Assembly (NCBI RefSeq): GCF_014200595.1 | Contig: NZ_JACHCG010000001.1 | Location: 2,852,001 to 2,916,000 of the forward strand | Source of the DNA: Pedobacter cryoconitis | GTDB lineage: Bacteria > Bacteroidota > Bacteroidia > Sphingobacteriales > Sphingobacteriaceae | Reading direction: 5' to 3' | Length of the DNA stretch: 64,000 bases | In this document: positions 23,431-33,302 of the stretch, piece by piece | Layout: each line of letters starts with the position of its first letter | How positions within the stretch are numbered: position 1 is the first letter of the stretch | Notes under the pieces: generated by a model | Database searches by the model: none | What the model was told of the DNA's origin: nothing | Seen by the model: only the letters and a program-made list of their open reading frames with translations | Program-made: the position numbers and the translations under genes

Positions 23431-24786
23431 ATCAGTAATCACTTTATATTTTGGAACCAGGAATTTCATCACTGTCCAGGCAACTACATAAGTTAAAGCA
23501 CAAATCGTAAACATGATTGTATAGCCTGTTTGTATATGGCCTAAAGATTTATAATAATCAAAAAGCCCTCCGCCCAATTTTGACATAAACACCCCGCCTA
23601 AACCACCAGCCATACTGCCAATACCGATTACAGAACCAATACATTTTTTGGGGAACATATCAGAAACAGTCGTAAAAATATTAGCAGACCAGGCCTGATG
23701 TGCAGAAGCACCAATACCAATTAAAATGACAGGAATCCAGACGCTAATATGCCCCAGCGGCTGTGCCAGTAAAACCACTAAAGGGAAAAGTGCAATAATA
23801 AACATCGCTTTCATCCTTCCATCGTAAGGTGTATATCCTTTTTTCATAAAATACATAGGGAACCATCCGCCACCTATACTTCCAATCATCGTCATGCTAT
23901 ATAAAACAGCTAATGGGACCATGATCGCTGTATTGTCCATTCCATACTGCACTTTAAGATAAGAAGGCAACCAGAACAGGAAAAACCACCATACCCCGTC
24001 TGTCATAAACTTACCAAAGGTAAATGCCCAGGTTTGTTTATAACCTAACAACTTAAACCAGGAAACTTTTTCAGTTTCATCTGCTACAACAATCTGTTCA
24101 TCAGGATCGTACTGAATATATTCCAGTTCGGCCTGAGCTAAACGTTTCTGCTTTTCCGGTTTTTCATAAAAGATGAACCAGAAAAACAGCCATAAGAAAC
24201 CAATAGCACCAATGATCATAAACGCAGACTCCCAACCCCATTTTTCAGCAATCCAGGGCACAGTTAAGGGAGCCAGAATAGCCCCTACGTTTGCACCGGA
24301 ATTGAAAATACCAGTAGCCAGTGAGCGTTCCTTTTTAGGGAAATATTCTGCGGTGGCTTTTATCGCAGCAGGAAAATTACCTGATTCTCCAAAGCCCAGT
24401 ACTGCTCTTGCACAAATAAATCCAAGTACAGATACCGAAATGCCTGTAATTCCCAAAATCGCTAACAGGGAAGATAATCCTTCGCCGAGGAAAATAGCTT
24501 TAGCATGCAAAATCGCACCTAAGCACCAGATAATCAAGGCAAGTGCATACCCCCATTTTGTGCCCAGACGGTCAACGATCCGGCCTGCAAAGAGCATGGA
24601 AATAGCATATACCAATTGAAAAGCTGAGGTAATATTTGCATAATCACTGTTTGTCCAGTTAAATTCTGCTTCAAGCCTGGTGTGTAAAAGACTTAAAACC
24701 TGCCTGTCCAGGTAATTTACCGTTGTTGCAAAAAACAACAAGGCACAGATTGTCCAGCGGTAGTTACCCACTTTTTGTTCGCTCAT
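23425..24786 (-). CDS. exuT: MFS transporter, hexuronate (ExuT-like) importer
   Basis: A 453-residue major facilitator of the anion:cation symporter group. The first helix has FFATTVNYLDRQVLSLL, the signature of ExuT/GudP-type carriers, and ARAVLGFGESGNFPAAIKATAEYFPKK contains the loop motif of the same group. It is the last gene of the uxuA-uxaC-SDR-transporter operon, 42 bases after the SDR gene, and should import glucuronate or galacturonate through the inner membrane. Symbol by pathway context rather than by close similarity. Confidence 0.88.
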   Translation of the reverse strand: MSEQKVGNYRWTICALLFFATTVNYLDRQVLSLLHTRLEAEFNWTNSDYANITSAFQLVYAISMLFAGRIVDRLGTKWGYALALIIWCLGAILHAKAIFLGEGLSSLLAILGITGISVSVLGFICARAVLGFGESGNFPAAIKATAEYFPKKERSLATGIFNSGANVGAILAPLTVPWIAEKWGWESAFMIIGAIGFLWLFFWFIFYEKPEKQKRLAQAELEYIQYDPDEQIVVADETEKVSWFKLLGYKQTWAFTFGKFMTDGVWWFFLFWLPSYLKVQYGMDNTAIMVPLAVLYSMTMIGSIGGGWFPMYFMKKGYTPYDGRMKAMFIIALFPLVVLLAQPLGHISVWIPVILIGIGASAHQAWSANIFTTVSDMFPKKCIGSVIGIGSMAGGLGGVFMSKLGGGLFDYYKSLGHIQTGYTIMFTICALTYVVAWTVMKFLVPKYKVITDL

Positions 24787-24828
24787 TATATTTGGTTTAT
24801 TTTTTTGGTTTAGGTTGTTTGTTATTTA

Positions 24829-25644
24829 TCAGACACCGCCGAAGACTGAGAAGCCTCCATCTACACAGATCATTGCCCCGGTAACAAATTGAGAAGCATC
24901 ACTGAGCAACCATAAAAGAGCACCCTTCAATTCATCAGGATGTCCAAATCTTTTAAATGGAGTTTGTGTAATAACTAAACTTCCTCTGTCTGTGTAACCG
25001 CCATCTGGTTTGGTTAATAATTCACGATTTTGCTCGGTCAGGAAAAATCCTGGTGCAATTGCATTCATTCTGAGCTTATCTCCATACCGGCTGGCCATTT
25101 CAACAGCAAACCACTGGTTATAATAATCTACTGCTGCTTTGCCCATATTATAGCCCAGCACTTTTGTAATTGCCCTTTTGGAATTCATGGACGAAATATT
25201 CACAATGCTGCCTTTACCTGTTTCAGCTATAGCACTACCAAATATCTGCGAAGGGATAATTGTACCCCATAAATTCAGATCCATTACTTTTCTCATCCCT
25301 TCCAGGTTCATCTTAAAAATATCTTCTTCAGGCTTTAAAACACCTTCTGGTTGATTTCCGCCTGCTGCGTTAACCAGGCCGTCAATTTTGCCATAATGAT
25401 CCAGTACTTGTGTTCTGCATTGAATTAACTGATTTTCATCCATCACATCGGCAACCAAGGCCAAAGCCTTTCCCCCCGCATTATTAATCGCTTCAGCACG
25501 TTCCTGAGCTACTTTAGCATTTCTGCCTAAAATACCCACCGAAGCACCTGCTTCTGCTACTGCATCGACAAATGCACCACCTAAGATTCCGGTCCCCCCG
25601 GTTATGACAATGACTTTACCTTTTAAAAAGAATAGATTTTCCAT
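24829..25644 (-). CDS. SDR family oxidoreductase, probable D-mannonate oxidoreductase (fructuronate reductase)
   Basis: A 271-residue short-chain dehydrogenase. The Rossmann motif GGTGILGG is near residue 16, the catalytic Tyr-Lys pair in GYNMGKAAV, and the catalytic Ser in NISSMNS. Between uxaC and the transporter gene it fills the missing step fructuronate to D-mannonate with NAD(P)H. In Escherichia coli this step uses UxuB, a long-chain polyol dehydrogenase; many Bacteroidota use an SDR instead. It precedes the transporter by 42 bases and follows uxaC by 16. Confidence 0.85.
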   Translation of the reverse strand: MENLFFLKGKVIVITGGTGILGGAFVDAVAEAGASVGILGRNAKVAQERAEAINNAGGKALALVADVMDENQLIQCRTQVLDHYGKIDGLVNAAGGNQPEGVLKPEEDIFKMNLEGMRKVMDLNLWGTIIPSQIFGSAIAETGKGSIVNISSMNSKRAITKVLGYNMGKAAVDYYNQWFAVEMASRYGDKLRMNAIAPGFFLTEQNRELLTKPDGGYTDRGSLVITQTPFKRFGHPDELKGALLWLLSDASQFVTGAMICVDGGFSVFGGV

Positions 25645-25660
25645 TAATATTATAAATTGA

Positions 25661-27076
25661 TTAACCCCTGTTTAACCCGAAATAGTTTTTAGCATTATAA
25701 TAGCAGATATTTTGGATCATCTCCCCTACCCATTTTTCATCATCAGGCAACAAGCCTGATTCCATCTCTGAACCGAAAAGATTACACATAATCCTTCTGA
25801 AATATTCGTGACGGGAGTAAGACAGAAAACTGCGGGAATCTGTCAGCATTCCAATAAATGTACTGACCACGCCCATATTAGATAAAGCGTTGAGCTGTTT
25901 CTCTATCCCATCTTTCTGATCCAGAAACCACCAGCCTGATCCAAATTGCATCTTTCCCTTGATCCTGCCATCCGCAAAATTACCCAGCATGGTTGCAATC
26001 ACCTCATTATCGGCAGGATTGAGATTGTAAACCACAGTCTGGGCCAGCTGATCCGTTAAAGTCAGGTGACCTAAAAAGGCGGCTAAATTTTCCGCATGTT
26101 TATAGTCACCAATAGAATCAAAACCAGTATCCGGGCCAAGCTTATGCAGCATTCCTTTATTATTGTTCCGGATCGCACCAACATGAAATTGTTGTACCCA
26201 GCCCTTTTCATGATACATTTTACAAAGCTCAGTTAAAATAAAACCGGCAAAAGCATCAGGATCAGAGAATAATGCCTGTTCAGATTTAAGGAATGTTCTG
26301 AACTCCTGTTCCTGTTGAGTTGTTAATGTAAAACGGGTCGGCAAAGTACTTAAACCATGATCTGATATAGAACATTGTTGTAAAGTAAAGAAGTCAACTC
26401 TATTTTTTAACGCTTCCAAAAGAGAGTCTATATCCGTAATTTCAATACCTGCTTTCTGACCTAACAATTTAAGATAGGCTTTAAACGTATCCGGCTGTCC
26501 AATCATAAAAACTTTATCGGGACGGAAGGACGGTTTAACTTTAATCTCGTACCCTTCTTTGATTAATTGCTGATGATGGTTTAAATCATCACAAGGATCA
26601 TCCGTTGTGCTTAACATTTCTACTTTGAAATTTTTCAATAAACCACGGGCCGAGAATTTATCCTGAGCTAAAAGTTCATTTGCCTGCTGATAAATCCTGT
26701 CTGCTGAATTCTCATCTAAATAGCTATTGATCCCGAATGGATTTTTGAGTTCCATATGTGTCCAGTGAAACAAGGGGTTTCTTAAAGTTGCGGGTACAAC
26801 CTTTGCCCAGGCTTTAAACTTCTCTTCATCACTACCCTGCCCGGTAATCAGCGCTTCATCTACACCCAATGCACGCATAGCTCTCCATTTATAGTGGTCA
26901 CCTTTTAGCCAGATATCAGTCAGGTTATCAAATTTCTTATCTTCTGCAATTTGCAGCGGCGACAAATGATTATGAAAATCAATTACAGGCAAATGTTTTG
27001 CATATTCATGATAAAGCAAAACTGCCTTTTTATTACTCAATAAAAAGTTATCAGTGATGATCGTACTTTCCGTCAT
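25661..27076 (-). CDS. uxaC: glucuronate (uronate) isomerase
   Basis: A 471-residue amidohydrolase-superfamily isomerase that converts D-glucuronate to D-fructuronate (and galacturonate to tagaturonate). The metal motif VIDFHNHLSPLQIAEDK is near residue 31, WRAMRALGVDE near 64, and ARGLLKNFKVEMLSTTDDPCDDL follows. Length and order match UxaC. It lies 72 bases after uxuA and 16 before the SDR gene. Confidence 0.97.
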   Translation of the reverse strand: MTESTIITDNFLLSNKKAVLLYHEYAKHLPVIDFHNHLSPLQIAEDKKFDNLTDIWLKGDHYKWRAMRALGVDEALITGQGSDEEKFKAWAKVVPATLRNPLFHWTHMELKNPFGINSYLDENSADRIYQQANELLAQDKFSARGLLKNFKVEMLSTTDDPCDDLNHHQQLIKEGYEIKVKPSFRPDKVFMIGQPDTFKAYLKLLGQKAGIEITDIDSLLEALKNRVDFFTLQQCSISDHGLSTLPTRFTLTTQQEQEFRTFLKSEQALFSDPDAFAGFILTELCKMYHEKGWVQQFHVGAIRNNNKGMLHKLGPDTGFDSIGDYKHAENLAAFLGHLTLTDQLAQTVVYNLNPADNEVIATMLGNFADGRIKGKMQFGSGWWFLDQKDGIEKQLNALSNMGVVSTFIGMLTDSRSFLSYSRHEYFRRIMCNLFGSEMESGLLPDDEKWVGEMIQNICYYNAKNYFGLNRG

Positions 27077-27147
27077 ATCAGCTAATTTTCGGTTTAATAT
27101 TTGGTTCTAATATTGGTCTTGCTTATCGTTTTAATAGATACTGGTGC

Positions 27148-28350
27148 TTAGGATTGATGCAGATATTCGTTAAAGATCCCAAATTCAAGCCCTCTTAATT
27201 CTGCCAGGCCTTTTAAACGGCCAATTGCGGAATATCCGGGATTAGTTTTCTTGCGTAAATCATCCAGCATCTGATGACCATGATCCGGACGAACAGGAAT
27301 ACTGATTTGCCGCAATTGCTGCTGCTTAAAAATCTCTTTAACCACACTGTACATATCCACATCACCTTCCAGATGATTGTCTTCAAAGAAATCTCCTTCT
27401 TCATTTCTTTTCGTACTTCTCAAATGAATAAAGTTGATCCTTGCTGCAAATTCTCTGATCATTTCCGGAAGGTCATTATCTTCACGCACACCAAAGGAAC
27501 CCGTGCAGAAACATAAACCATTATTTAAAGATGGTACTGCCGAAAATATTTTGCGCAAATGTTGTGCAGTGCTGACCACACGTGGCAACCCAAAAATTGC
27601 ATAAGGAGGATCATCAGGATGTACAACCATTTTAATCCCAAACTCATCGGCTACAGGCATAATTTCCGAAAGAAAATATACAAGATGATCGCTCAACTTC
27701 TGTTCATCTATCCCCTGATATTGATCTAAAGCGGCTTGAAATTGTTCCAGTGTAAAGCTTTCTTCACTTCCTGGTAATCCAGCGATGATATTACGTTGTA
27801 ACAGTGTCTTCTGTTCTTTATCCGCCTGATCAAACCATGCTTTTCCTTTAACGAGCTGCTCTTGGGTATAAGCACTTGAAGCGCCGGGCCTTTTTAAAAT
27901 AAAAACATCAAATGCACAAACTGCGGCTTTTTCAAATTTCAAAGCCCTGGCTCCATTTGGCAATTCAAAAGCCAGATTGGTACGTGTCCAGTCCAGCACC
28001 GGCATAAAGTTATAAGTAACCGTACGGATGCCGCAGGCCGCCAGATTTTTTAAGGATTGCTTGTAATTATTAATATAGTATTCAAAGTTTTCAGCTTGTG
28101 TTTTAATCGCTTCATGTACAGGTAAGCTCTCCACAACATCCCATTTCAAACCTGCATCTTCGATCAGCTGTTTATGTTTTTCAATCTCCGCTATCTCCCA
28201 GGTCACCCCATTTGGAATATGGTGTAAAGCACTGACAATACCACTGCAACCTGCTTGTAAAATATCAGCCAGGATAACCGGATCATTCGGGCCAAACCAG
28301 CGCATTGTCTGGGTCATTTTATAAATAACTGATTTTTCTGTTACCTTCAT
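27148..28350 (-). CDS. uxuA: mannonate dehydratase
   Basis: A 400-residue UxuA, which dehydrates D-mannonate to 2-keto-3-deoxy-D-gluconate. The start [14 protein letters not shown] is characteristic, as are the metal-ligand segments [28 protein letters not shown], and RPDHGHQML. It is the first gene of the uronate operon, with two LacI-type operators upstream. The next enzymes, KDG kinase and KDPG aldolase, are not in the window. Confidence 0.97.
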   Translation of the reverse strand: MKVTEKSVIYKMTQTMRWFGPNDPVILADILQAGCSGIVSALHHIPNGVTWEIAEIEKHKQLIEDAGLKWDVVESLPVHEAIKTQAENFEYYINNYKQSLKNLAACGIRTVTYNFMPVLDWTRTNLAFELPNGARALKFEKAAVCAFDVFILKRPGASSAYTQEQLVKGKAWFDQADKEQKTLLQRNIIAGLPGSEESFTLEQFQAALDQYQGIDEQKLSDHLVYFLSEIMPVADEFGIKMVVHPDDPPYAIFGLPRVVSTAQHLRKIFSAVPSLNNGLCFCTGSFGVREDNDLPEMIREFAARINFIHLRSTKRNEEGDFFEDNHLEGDVDMYSVVKEIFKQQQLRQISIPVRPDHGHQMLDDLRKKTNPGYSAIGRLKGLAELRGLEFGIFNEYLHQS

Positions 28351-28475
28351 TATTCAAATCTTTTCAATAAAATTATGCTAAAAAACCATCATTATGTGGA
28401 CGCAATTTATAAAAGGCCAAAGGCATATCATTCATATAATCTATTATAATAGTCTATCAAACGGCTGTTTCTCCG

Positions 28476-28491
28476 TTTCAAACGTTTGAAA
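28476..28491. promoter_or_regulatory. LacI-type operator, TTTCAAACGTTTGAAA
   Basis: A perfect 16-base palindrome in the 328-base gap between the divergent uxuA and lacI genes, upstream of uxuA. The same core CAAACGTTTG occurs at 28620 and 29905. A half-like site ATCAAACGGCTGTT is close by at about 28457. Confidence 0.8.
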
Positions 28492-28619
28492 TAAATCAGG
28501 TTTTACAGCCTGTTAACAGCTATTGCTATGGTAACTCAATATCAGATTTATTTAATAATTAAAATAGAAGAGGCAGATTTTATTTCTTAGTACCCAGGCG
28601 ATAAACATGCTGGTCATAC

Positions 28620-28637
28620 ATATCAAACGTTTGATAT
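28620..28637. promoter_or_regulatory. LacI-type operator, ATATCAAACGTTTGATAT
   Basis: A perfect 18-base palindrome 41 bases before the lacI start at 28679, well placed for autoregulation. It shares its core with the operators at 28476 and 29905. Confidence 0.8.
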
Positions 28638-28678
28638 AGTTTATTATCTTTATATTTAGGCGATCGTTAACTAACCTA

Positions 28679-29698
28679 ATGAGTACAAAAACGCCCGTAA
28701 CCCTGAAACTTTTAGCTCAAAAGCTAAAAATATCTATATCTACAGTATCCAAAGCGCTTAACGACTATCCAACCATTAATGCCTATACCAAAGAAAGGGT
28801 AAAGCAAATGGCTGCCGAACTGCATTTCACGCCCAATAAATCGGCGCTTAATTTACAGATTCAGAAATCTTATACCATTGGTATCATTTTACCAGATCTG
28901 ATGGACCATTATTTTACCAGAAGCATTTTCGGGATTGAACAACATGCCCGCCAATATGGTTATAATGTAATTATCGGCCAGTCTTACGATGATTTGAAGA
29001 AAGAAGTTGATCTGGCCAATATGCTGCTGAAAAGCCGTATCGATGGTTTAATTATTGCCATTTCTAAAAACACACAGAACTTTGATCATTTAGATATGTT
29101 TGAAAATCTTGGCCTGCCAATTATTTATTATGGCAGAAACCCGAGTTTTAATTTAAGTTGTCATAAAGTATTAAGTAATACTTATCAGGGATGTTATAAA
29201 GCCACAGATTTCCTGATCAAACGGGGACATCAGAGAGTCGCCTATCTGGGTGGCCCGAAAATGATCAGCTTTACGCATGATAGATTTAAAGGCTATATCA
29301 ATGCCTTAAATGATAACCACATTCCTTTTGATGCCAGTTTGGTTGCTTATACAGATTTTGATAAGGAGAACACCAACAGCGCAATTAAAGAACTGTTTTA
29401 TAATAGTGAGAACCCACCTACTGCATTAGTGGCTTTTAAAGAGCAGATCCTATTTGATGCCATGAAATACCTTCGTGCCAACCGGTATGAAAAAATGGAA
29501 CAAACAGACTTCATTGGTTTCGGTAATATGCCGTTTATCCGCTATCTGGACAATCCTCCCCTGGCTTCTATCGAAGAAAATCCTGAATCAATGGGAGAAA
29601 ATGCGATTAAACTACTTTTAAAATTAATTGACCAGAAAACAGAAGCTCCGGAATACCAAGAAGTTATGGTAGACTGTGAACTGGTTCTGCATCAATAA
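28679..29698 (+). CDS. LacI family transcriptional regulator of the uronate/SusCD regulon
   Basis: A 339-residue LacI-type regulator: HTH KLLAQKLKISISTVSKALN, hinge LHFTPNKSALNLQIQKS, and sensor domain from IGIILPDLMDHYF. It is a distant paralogue of the regulator at 22411. It is divergent from uxuA, with CAAACGTTTG palindromes both before uxuA and before its own start, and a third copy before susC downstream, so it is the best candidate to control all three. Ligand probably a uronate or a pathway intermediate (inference). Confidence 0.93.
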   Translation: MSTKTPVTLKLLAQKLKISISTVSKALNDYPTINAYTKERVKQMAAELHFTPNKSALNLQIQKSYTIGIILPDLMDHYFTRSIFGIEQHARQYGYNVIIGQSYDDLKKEVDLANMLLKSRIDGLIIAISKNTQNFDHLDMFENLGLPIIYYGRNPSFNLSCHKVLSNTYQGCYKATDFLIKRGHQRVAYLGGPKMISFTHDRFKGYINALNDNHIPFDASLVAYTDFDKENTNSAIKELFYNSENPPTALVAFKEQILFDAMKYLRANRYEKMEQTDFIGFGNMPFIRYLDNPPLASIEENPESMGENAIKLLLKLIDQKTEAPEYQEVMVDCELVLHQ

Positions 29699-29723
29699 AA
29701 TTCAAACATTTTTTTTCCGGAAA

Positions 29724-29764
29724 ATTCCCGGTTTATTTTCCTGTAAAGAAAATAAACCAGGAAT
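29724..29764 (+). terminator. hairpin after the second lacI gene
   Basis: GGTTTATTTTC (29730-29740) pairs perfectly with GAAAATAAACC (29748-29758), extended by ATTCC/GGAAT past one mismatch. It lies 26 bases after lacI. The T-run is before rather than after the stem, so termination may be weak. Confidence 0.55.
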
Positions 29765-29904
29765 TACCATGGCCTGGAATCCGGCGGTTTCAAGTTCAGA
29801 TTTCAGCCTTTGGTGTTACCCCGAAATCACCGGGCTAAACGTATAATTTACACTACCCTGAATTCTTCAATAAGCTTCCTTTAGAAGCACATAAACCGCG
29901 ATTT

Positions 29905-29922
29905 ATTTCAAACGTTTGAAAT
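29905..29922. promoter_or_regulatory. LacI-type operator, ATTTCAAACGTTTGAAAT
   Basis: A perfect 18-base palindrome about 235 bases before susC, with the same core as the two sites before uxuA and lacI. Confidence 0.75.
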
Positions 29923-30157
29923 CAAGAAACAAGCGTATAATCAGCTGATATAACACATTTCTGTAAGGAGTTACTTATTGCCTTTTCTAAATTGCGCCGG
30001 CGTTAACGAATTGTTCTTATTTATTAAATTAAATGATTAACATTTTTTGAAACCAAATAACCAAATAATGATAATCACCATCTCATAAAAACAACCCGGT
30101 TTACCCAGACGTGCAACTATTAACTAATCAAATATTTACTTTTTAAATTCCCAACGT

Positions 30158-33100
30158 ATGAAAGGAAGATTTACTCTTATTTTCTTGATTACCTGTGTAC
30201 TCTTTTTCCCCGCAGCATTATTTGCGCAGGATATCAAAGTATCAGGTAAAGTAACAGACCAGGTAGACGGATTGCCGCTTCCAGGTGTTTCAATTACCAT
30301 AGCAGGCACGACCAGGGCTACCTCAACAGATCCCAATGGTAAGTTCACGATATCGGCCCCTATAGGTGCAAAATTGTTAATCAGACTTGTCGGAATGTCT
30401 GATCAGACAGTTACAGTAGTAGACAATGGACTTTTGAATATATCCTTAGCAGAAGATACAAAAGCATTATCAGAAGTTGTTGTGGTCGGTTACGGCGTGC
30501 AGAAAAAAAGTGTGGTAACCGGTGCGATATCTGGCTTAAAAGCTTCAGATCTGGAAAACCAGCCTGTTACACGTATTGAACAATCGTTACAAGGAAGAAC
30601 TTCAGGAATCACTATAGCCAGCAGCTCAGGTCAGCCAGGTTCTGCGGCAACGGTACGTGTGAGAGGTATCAGCTCTTTTAACAGAGATGGAAACGGAGAC
30701 AATAATCAACCGCTATGGGTAGTCGACGGTGTGGTAGTAGATAATGGCGGAATCGGTTTTATCAACCAGTCTGATATTGAATCTATTGAAGTGTTGAAAG
30801 ATGCGGCTTCACAAGCTATTTATGGAGCAAGGGCCGCAGCTGGTGTAATTTTAGTCACTACTAAAAAAGGTAAAGCAGGTGGTATCCGTGTAAATTATAA
30901 CGGATATTATGGTTTCTCAGGGCCATCCAAAAAATTAAAACTACTGGATGCAACTCAGTATGCCATGATTCAGAATGAGACCAAAACAAATGCTGGTAAA
31001 GCTGCTATTTATGCAGATCCGCAATCTTTGGGCAAAGGAACAGACTGGCAGGATATTATCTTCAACAATAGTGCAAAAAGACAATCACAGGAATTCAGTT
31101 TAAGCGGTGGTAATGATGTATCTACCTTCTATTCATCTGTAGGTTATTTACAGCAAGACGGAATTGTAGCTACTGATATTTCTAAGTACAAAAGAACAAA
31201 TATTCGTTTGAACTCTACACATAAACTGGCTAAATGGCTGACTCTGGGACAAAACCTGGGTTATTCACATGATAAATCACTCGGGCTTGGCAATACCAAT
31301 TCTGAATTCGGAGGCCCATTAAGTTCGGCAATTAATCTGGATCCGATTACACAAGCTGTAATCACAGATCCGGCAGTAGCAGCTTTATCGCCATATAATA
31401 GACCTGATATTATAAGAGATGCACTGGGCCGTCCTTATGGGATCTCACAAGCTGTAGTACAGGAAATGACTAATCCACTTGCTTATATGCAGGTAAGACA
31501 GGGTAATAATAGCTGGGCTGACAATATTGTCGGAAACGTTTATGCTGAATTGAAACCGATTGCAGGCTTAACACTGAGATCTACATTAGGTACTAAACTG
31601 GCTTATTATGGCAACGAGAACTTCTCGCCAATGTCTTATTTGAATTCATCTTCAATTACGACTCAAACCTCTTTTAATCGTAAATTAAACCGCACGATCA
31701 GCTGGAATTTAGAAAATACAGCTTCTTATACCAAAGCATTTGACAAACATAATTTCAATGTTTTAGTGGGACAAGGTTTATATTCGGATAATAACAGCAT
31801 TGGTACTGACATCACCTATTTTGGAATACCAGTAACTACTTTTAAAGAAGCATCTTTAAATTTCAAAGTTCCGAATGATAAGAAAGTAGCTTTAGGTTCT
31901 GAAGGAAACATCCATAGAGTAGCTTCCGTATTTGCACGTTTGAATTACAATTACGATGAGAAATATATTATCGAAGGTGTAGTCCGCAGAGACGGTTCTT
32001 CACGTTTTGGTTCGAATTACAAGTTTGGTGTTTTCCCATCAGTTTCGGCAGGATGGGTAGTTTCCAAAGAAGACTTCTTTCCTAAAAACGAGGTGATCAA
32101 TAGTTTAAAATTCAGAGGTGGGTATGGTGTGGTAGGTAATGACAACATTGATGACTTCCAATATGTTCAGCTGATCGGTGATGGCCGCGATTATACTTTC
32201 GGTACGGATCAGGTTTATAATATTGGTTACAGCCCTCAGGCTGCCTATGCGAGCCCTAATTTGAAATGGGAAGAAACAAGAGCAACCAATATTGGTATGG
32301 ACTTAACGCTCTTCAAAAATTTCACTTTAACTGTAGAATGGTATAATAAACTAACCAAAGATATTCTTCAGAAACCTCGTATCCCATCTTACCTGGGCTC
32401 AGCAAATAATCCTGCTGAAAACATTGCAGATATGAAAAACAGCGGGATAGAGATTGAGTTAGGTTACCGTAAACAAATCGGAGAAGTCAACTTTAGTGTA
32501 AATGGTAATTTCTCTTATCTGAAAAACGTAGTGACTAACCTGGGTGATGGTATTGATTTTCTGTCAGGTGGCCAGAGTTTCAAAGCGACCACCTACCCTA
32601 TTACCCGTACTGCGGTAGGACAAGCTTATAATTCATTCTATGGTTTTAAAACCGCTGGTATTTTCCAGACACAGGCTGAGGTAGATAACTATATCGGTCC
32701 AAAAGGAAAGATACAACCTAATGCAAAACCTGGAGATTTCCGCTGGGTAGATACAGATGGAGATGGTGTGATTGGTGAAAATGACCGCCAGTTTATTGGT
32801 AATCCTACCCCGAAATATTCATTCGGTATTACCTTAAATGCAGCTTATAAAGGATTTGATATCAGCGTATTCGGACAAGGAGTTGCAGGTAATAAAATCT
32901 TCCAGGGCTTACGTCGTCTGGATATCAACAATGCGAATTATCAAACAAGCGTATTAAATCGCTGGACTGGTCCCGGAACAAGCAATTCTTATCCAAGAGT
33001 TGTAGACGGAGATCCTAATAAAAACTTTACAAACCCTTCTGATTTCTATTTGGAAAAGGGTGACTATTTCAGAATAAAAGTTCTTCAGATCGGTTATAAC

Positions 33101-33289
33101 CTGCCAAAGGCCAAAATCAGCAAACTAGGTTTACAAAAAGCCCGTGTTTATGTGATGAGCGAAAACCTGGTCACCTTCACTGGTTACACTGGATATGATC
33201 CTGAAATTGGTGGTGGGGTATTAAGTATTGACAGAGGTATCTATCCTCAGGCAAGATCATTTATGCTTGGTTTAAATATTGGATTTTAA
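30158..33289 (+). CDS. SusC/RagA family TonB-linked outer-membrane protein
   Basis: A 1043-residue SusC-type porin. A signal peptide (about 1-23, ending ALFAQ) is followed by the carboxypeptidase-regulatory-like domain (VSGKVTDQVDGLPLPGVSI), a TonB-box-like segment (LSEVVVVGYGVQKK), the plug domain (VRVRGISSFN, then PLWVVDGVVVD and IYGARAAAGVILVTTKKG) and the barrel. SusC forms the outer-membrane pore through which TonB-driven uptake of glycans or other large ligands takes place, with SusD as lid. No STN domain, so it is not a sigma-coupled receptor; the upstream LacI operator suggests control by the uronate regulator. Confidence 0.96.
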   Translation: MKGRFTLIFLITCVLFFPAALFAQDIKVSGKVTDQVDGLPLPGVSITIAGTTRATSTDPNGKFTISAPIGAKLLIRLVGMSDQTVTVVDNGLLNISLAEDTKALSEVVVVGYGVQKKSVVTGAISGLKASDLENQPVTRIEQSLQGRTSGITIASSSGQPGSAATVRVRGISSFNRDGNGDNNQPLWVVDGVVVDNGGIGFINQSDIESIEVLKDAASQAIYGARAAAGVILVTTKKGKAGGIRVNYNGYYGFSGPSKKLKLLDATQYAMIQNETKTNAGKAAIYADPQSLGKGTDWQDIIFNNSAKRQSQEFSLSGGNDVSTFYSSVGYLQQDGIVATDISKYKRTNIRLNSTHKLAKWLTLGQNLGYSHDKSLGLGNTNSEFGGPLSSAINLDPITQAVITDPAVAALSPYNRPDIIRDALGRPYGISQAVVQEMTNPLAYMQVRQGNNSWADNIVGNVYAELKPIAGLTLRSTLGTKLAYYGNENFSPMSYLNSSSITTQTSFNRKLNRTISWNLENTASYTKAFDKHNFNVLVGQGLYSDNNSIGTDITYFGIPVTTFKEASLNFKVPNDKKVALGSEGNIHRVASVFARLNYNYDEKYIIEGVVRRDGSSRFGSNYKFGVFPSVSAGWVVSKEDFFPKNEVINSLKFRGGYGVVGNDNIDDFQYVQLIGDGRDYTFGTDQVYNIGYSPQAAYASPNLKWEETRATNIGMDLTLFKNFTLTVEWYNKLTKDILQKPRIPSYLGSANNPAENIADMKNSGIEIELGYRKQIGEVNFSVNGNFSYLKNVVTNLGDGIDFLSGGQSFKATTYPITRTAVGQAYNSFYGFKTAGIFQTQAEVDNYIGPKGKIQPNAKPGDFRWVDTDGDGVIGENDRQFIGNPTPKYSFGITLNAAYKGFDISVFGQGVAGNKIFQGLRRLDINNANYQTSVLNRWTGPGTSNSYPRVVDGDPNKNFTNPSDFYLEKGDYFRIKVLQIGYNLPKAKISKLGLQKARVYVMSENLVTFTGYTGYDPEIGGGVLSIDRGIYPQARSFMLGLNIGF

Positions 33290-33302
33290 TAAAAAAACAG
33301 AA

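Larger units (their letters stand above)
29699..30157. other. regulatory gap before the SusC gene
   Basis: This 459-base gap carries a strong hairpin (29724-29764), the 14-base motif TGGTGTTACCCCGA (29811-29824, also at 3787), and a CAAACGTTTG operator (29905). The remainder is AT-rich leader of the SusC gene. No coding sequence is supported. Confidence 0.6.
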
